A DNA stretch of 64,000 nt from Trichoplax adhaerens (lineage: Eukaryota; Placozoa; Uniplacotomia; Trichoplacea; Trichoplacidae): NCBI RefSeq assembly GCF_000150275.1, contig NW_002060971.1:241857-305856 (forward strand), written 5' to 3'. The translations under genes were made by a program, and so were the position numbers. Shown here one piece after another: positions 62,452 to 64,000 of the stretch. A model generated the notes under the pieces. That model saw nothing but the letters and a program-made list of their open reading frames with translations. It was not told the origin of the DNA and made no database searches. Numbering within the stretch: position 1 is the stretch's first letter; the number at the start of each line of letters is the position of its first letter.

Positions 62452-63801
62452 ATCGTCCGTCACCTACAGGACCCGTACCGGTACCTGTGTACAGTGCTCA
62501 CTGAACTAAGGTATAAACGCACTCAGCGACCGCTACCCTATAGAAAATACTACTCTATAGGCTATTGTACGTGCACCTCCCCTTCTTGGTGCACGGATGG
62601 GCAACCAGCTGAGGTGTCAACTCAAACAGACACTAGACCATCGCGAACAAGACCCATGGAAGAAAGAATTTGTATCCCCTTCGACCATGGACTGACTACC
62701 AGACTACCGCTAGTGGGTGAGTCACTGCGTGAGCAGTCACTCGGCCAGTCAGTCACTCTCATTGGAGCGACACGACAATTTCACTGACAAAATCAGCTTT
62801 GGGATTTGCGGGATAGCGTTAAGCTGGCGCTTTTCTAATGGAAAAATTGATTTCTTCTGCTAAGAAATAACAACAATATTGCCTAAATTGCCTGGAAAAG
62901 TGACAATTACACAAGGTAATAATCCATATTTGGAGTTCAATTGCATTGGTCCACCAGAATTTGCGCTAAATGATATCATTGCGTTGATCTACTGTCGAGT
63001 AGAATGAGGAACCCTACGAAAATTTCAATGAAACACGGACCGTTTTTTTTCTCTACCTATTTGCTTCTCTATCCCTAAGCAAAATGGCCACCAACTTTAG
63101 TTAGTCAACTGGTTATGAATGTACTGTATGGAATGACTAGGTTTTATGCCTTGCAGATAGATTATTTTATTCTGTGGGGAAAATACTTGTACAAGTGTCA
63201 TGAGAGTTTACTGTAACATTGACTTGTTCTCATAACCAACATGCTTCAGCGATTGTCATTATTGATTTATTTATTTATAACATGATGATCAGTAGGACCA
63301 TTTCGTTGTGATTCTTCATATCGGTTGTCCCTTCTGATTACTTATTGGATCATTTCTAGTAAGTTAGGTGCTATAAGCAAGTTTCTATTTCGACCTTGAC
63401 TGGGTTGTTTCACTAGTGAATAGGCTGTACTTTCCAAACAACGTTTCAAAAGTAATGACAGTGAATCATAAACCAGTGTGCAATACTCTTTCAATGAACA
63501 ATAATAAACAACCTCATTTCCCCACTGATAGCTACGCAATAGTTAAAGCATTACTTTATCGTTCATTCATGGATGGTATGTGAAAGAAATCCTGCTAATG
63601 ATTGCTTTTTATGTTGAAATATATTCCTTCCCTGCTGTGGTCATCCTCAAATTGAAAATAGTAACATTTGGCTCGTTTTGAAAGCAAGTCAAAAGACAGA
63701 CAACAAAAAGCCTTCAACCGATTTCTTCCCTAGGCTGGTTTTAGCTCAATCAGTTCATTACTAACCAAGATACATTGTAGTCAAAGTCATCCTTGTCCGC
63801 C
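62452..63801. promoter_or_regulatory. Presumed promoter and 5' leader of the terminal kinase gene
   Basis: Relatively GC-rich at 62460-62790, with CG-containing runs and no frame resembling a known protein, then more AT-rich to the start codon. A GT donor-like site occurs in 'ctagtgggtgagtcac' at about 62710. It might be a non-coding first exon, but no transcript evidence exists in the sequence. Confidence 0.25.
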
Positions 63802-63988
63802 ATGAGTGAAGAAGTGATTCAAAGACAATTAGAACTAGAAGATCTGGGTTTACTCGGCAAGAGTAAACATCAACGTCTGCCAATTAATTTTGAATATTTA
63901 TTGGATTTATTCATGACCTTTTACCAAGAATGTAAAGGTTCTACAGTTTTACAAAGAGAGAAAGTCATTGCTGATTTTGTCAACTTAG
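63802..63988 (+). CDS. First coding exon of an MRCK/DMPK-type kinase, partial
   Basis: ATG at 63802 opens a 62-codon exon that ends in phase 1 at a consensus donor (gtaagt at 63989); the gene continues beyond the window. The peptide has RQLELEDLGLLGK, then NFEYLLDLFMTFYQEC and LQREKVIADFVNLG. This matches the N-terminal dimerisation segment that precedes the kinase domain in Cdc42-binding MRCK kinases (pattern: LLD..-.L..EC....L.R.K....F). Citron and DMPK kinases share a looser version, so the subfamily is not certain. The family acts on actomyosin downstream of Rho-type GTPases. The catalytic domain is outside the window and was not seen. Confidence 0.65.
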
Positions 63989-64000
63989 GTAAGTCAAGCT

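Noticed and set aside
62377-62787. 136-codon frame with a poly-asparagine run
   Set aside because: The asparagines come from an AAT microsatellite and the remainder resembles no protein; no splice-consistent continuation was seen.

Overview
The window looks like nuclear DNA from an AT-rich, intron-bearing animal. All genes with recognisable products belong to metazoan families, almost all are split by short GT-AG introns, and there are no operons or ribosome-binding sites. Compact introns, very AT-rich spacers and an early-branching look to the proteins suggest a placozoan (Trichoplax-like) genome. That assignment is an inference from style, not from a database match. Splice junctions below were read by eye and checked for reading-phase consistency.

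Layout. 1-7919 is AT-rich spacer with decayed tandem repeats, including a 12-unit array of about 79 bp at 5823-6706. 7920-11147 and 14671-18217 are two tandem six-exon SLCO (organic anion transporting polypeptide) genes with the same exon plan; a decayed piece of a third copy lies near 20930-21265. 22965-23861 holds an intronless alkaline ceramidase close to ACER3. 26212-31983 on the minus strand carries eleven exons of a class B (adhesion/secretin-like) seven-transmembrane receptor whose 5' end is unresolved. 31984-46260 is mostly gene-poor AT-rich spacer with duplicated blocks. 46280-48130 contains three different tandem arrays back to back. 53809-58307 is a 17-exon SLC24 (K+-dependent Na+/Ca2+ exchanger) gene lacking only its 5' leader. 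63802-63988 is the first coding exon of a gene resembling the MRCK/DMPK kinases, running off the window.

The genes do not form an obvious pathway. Four of the five loci with a 5' or 3' end in the window encode polytopic membrane proteins (transport of organic anions, ceramide hydrolysis, G-protein signalling, Ca2+ extrusion). I found no CRISPR, phage, operon-like or intact transposon system. The most useful results are the receptor and exchanger gene models, which are invisible as long ORFs because their exons are 26-256 nt, and the SLCO tandem duplication with a decaying third member.
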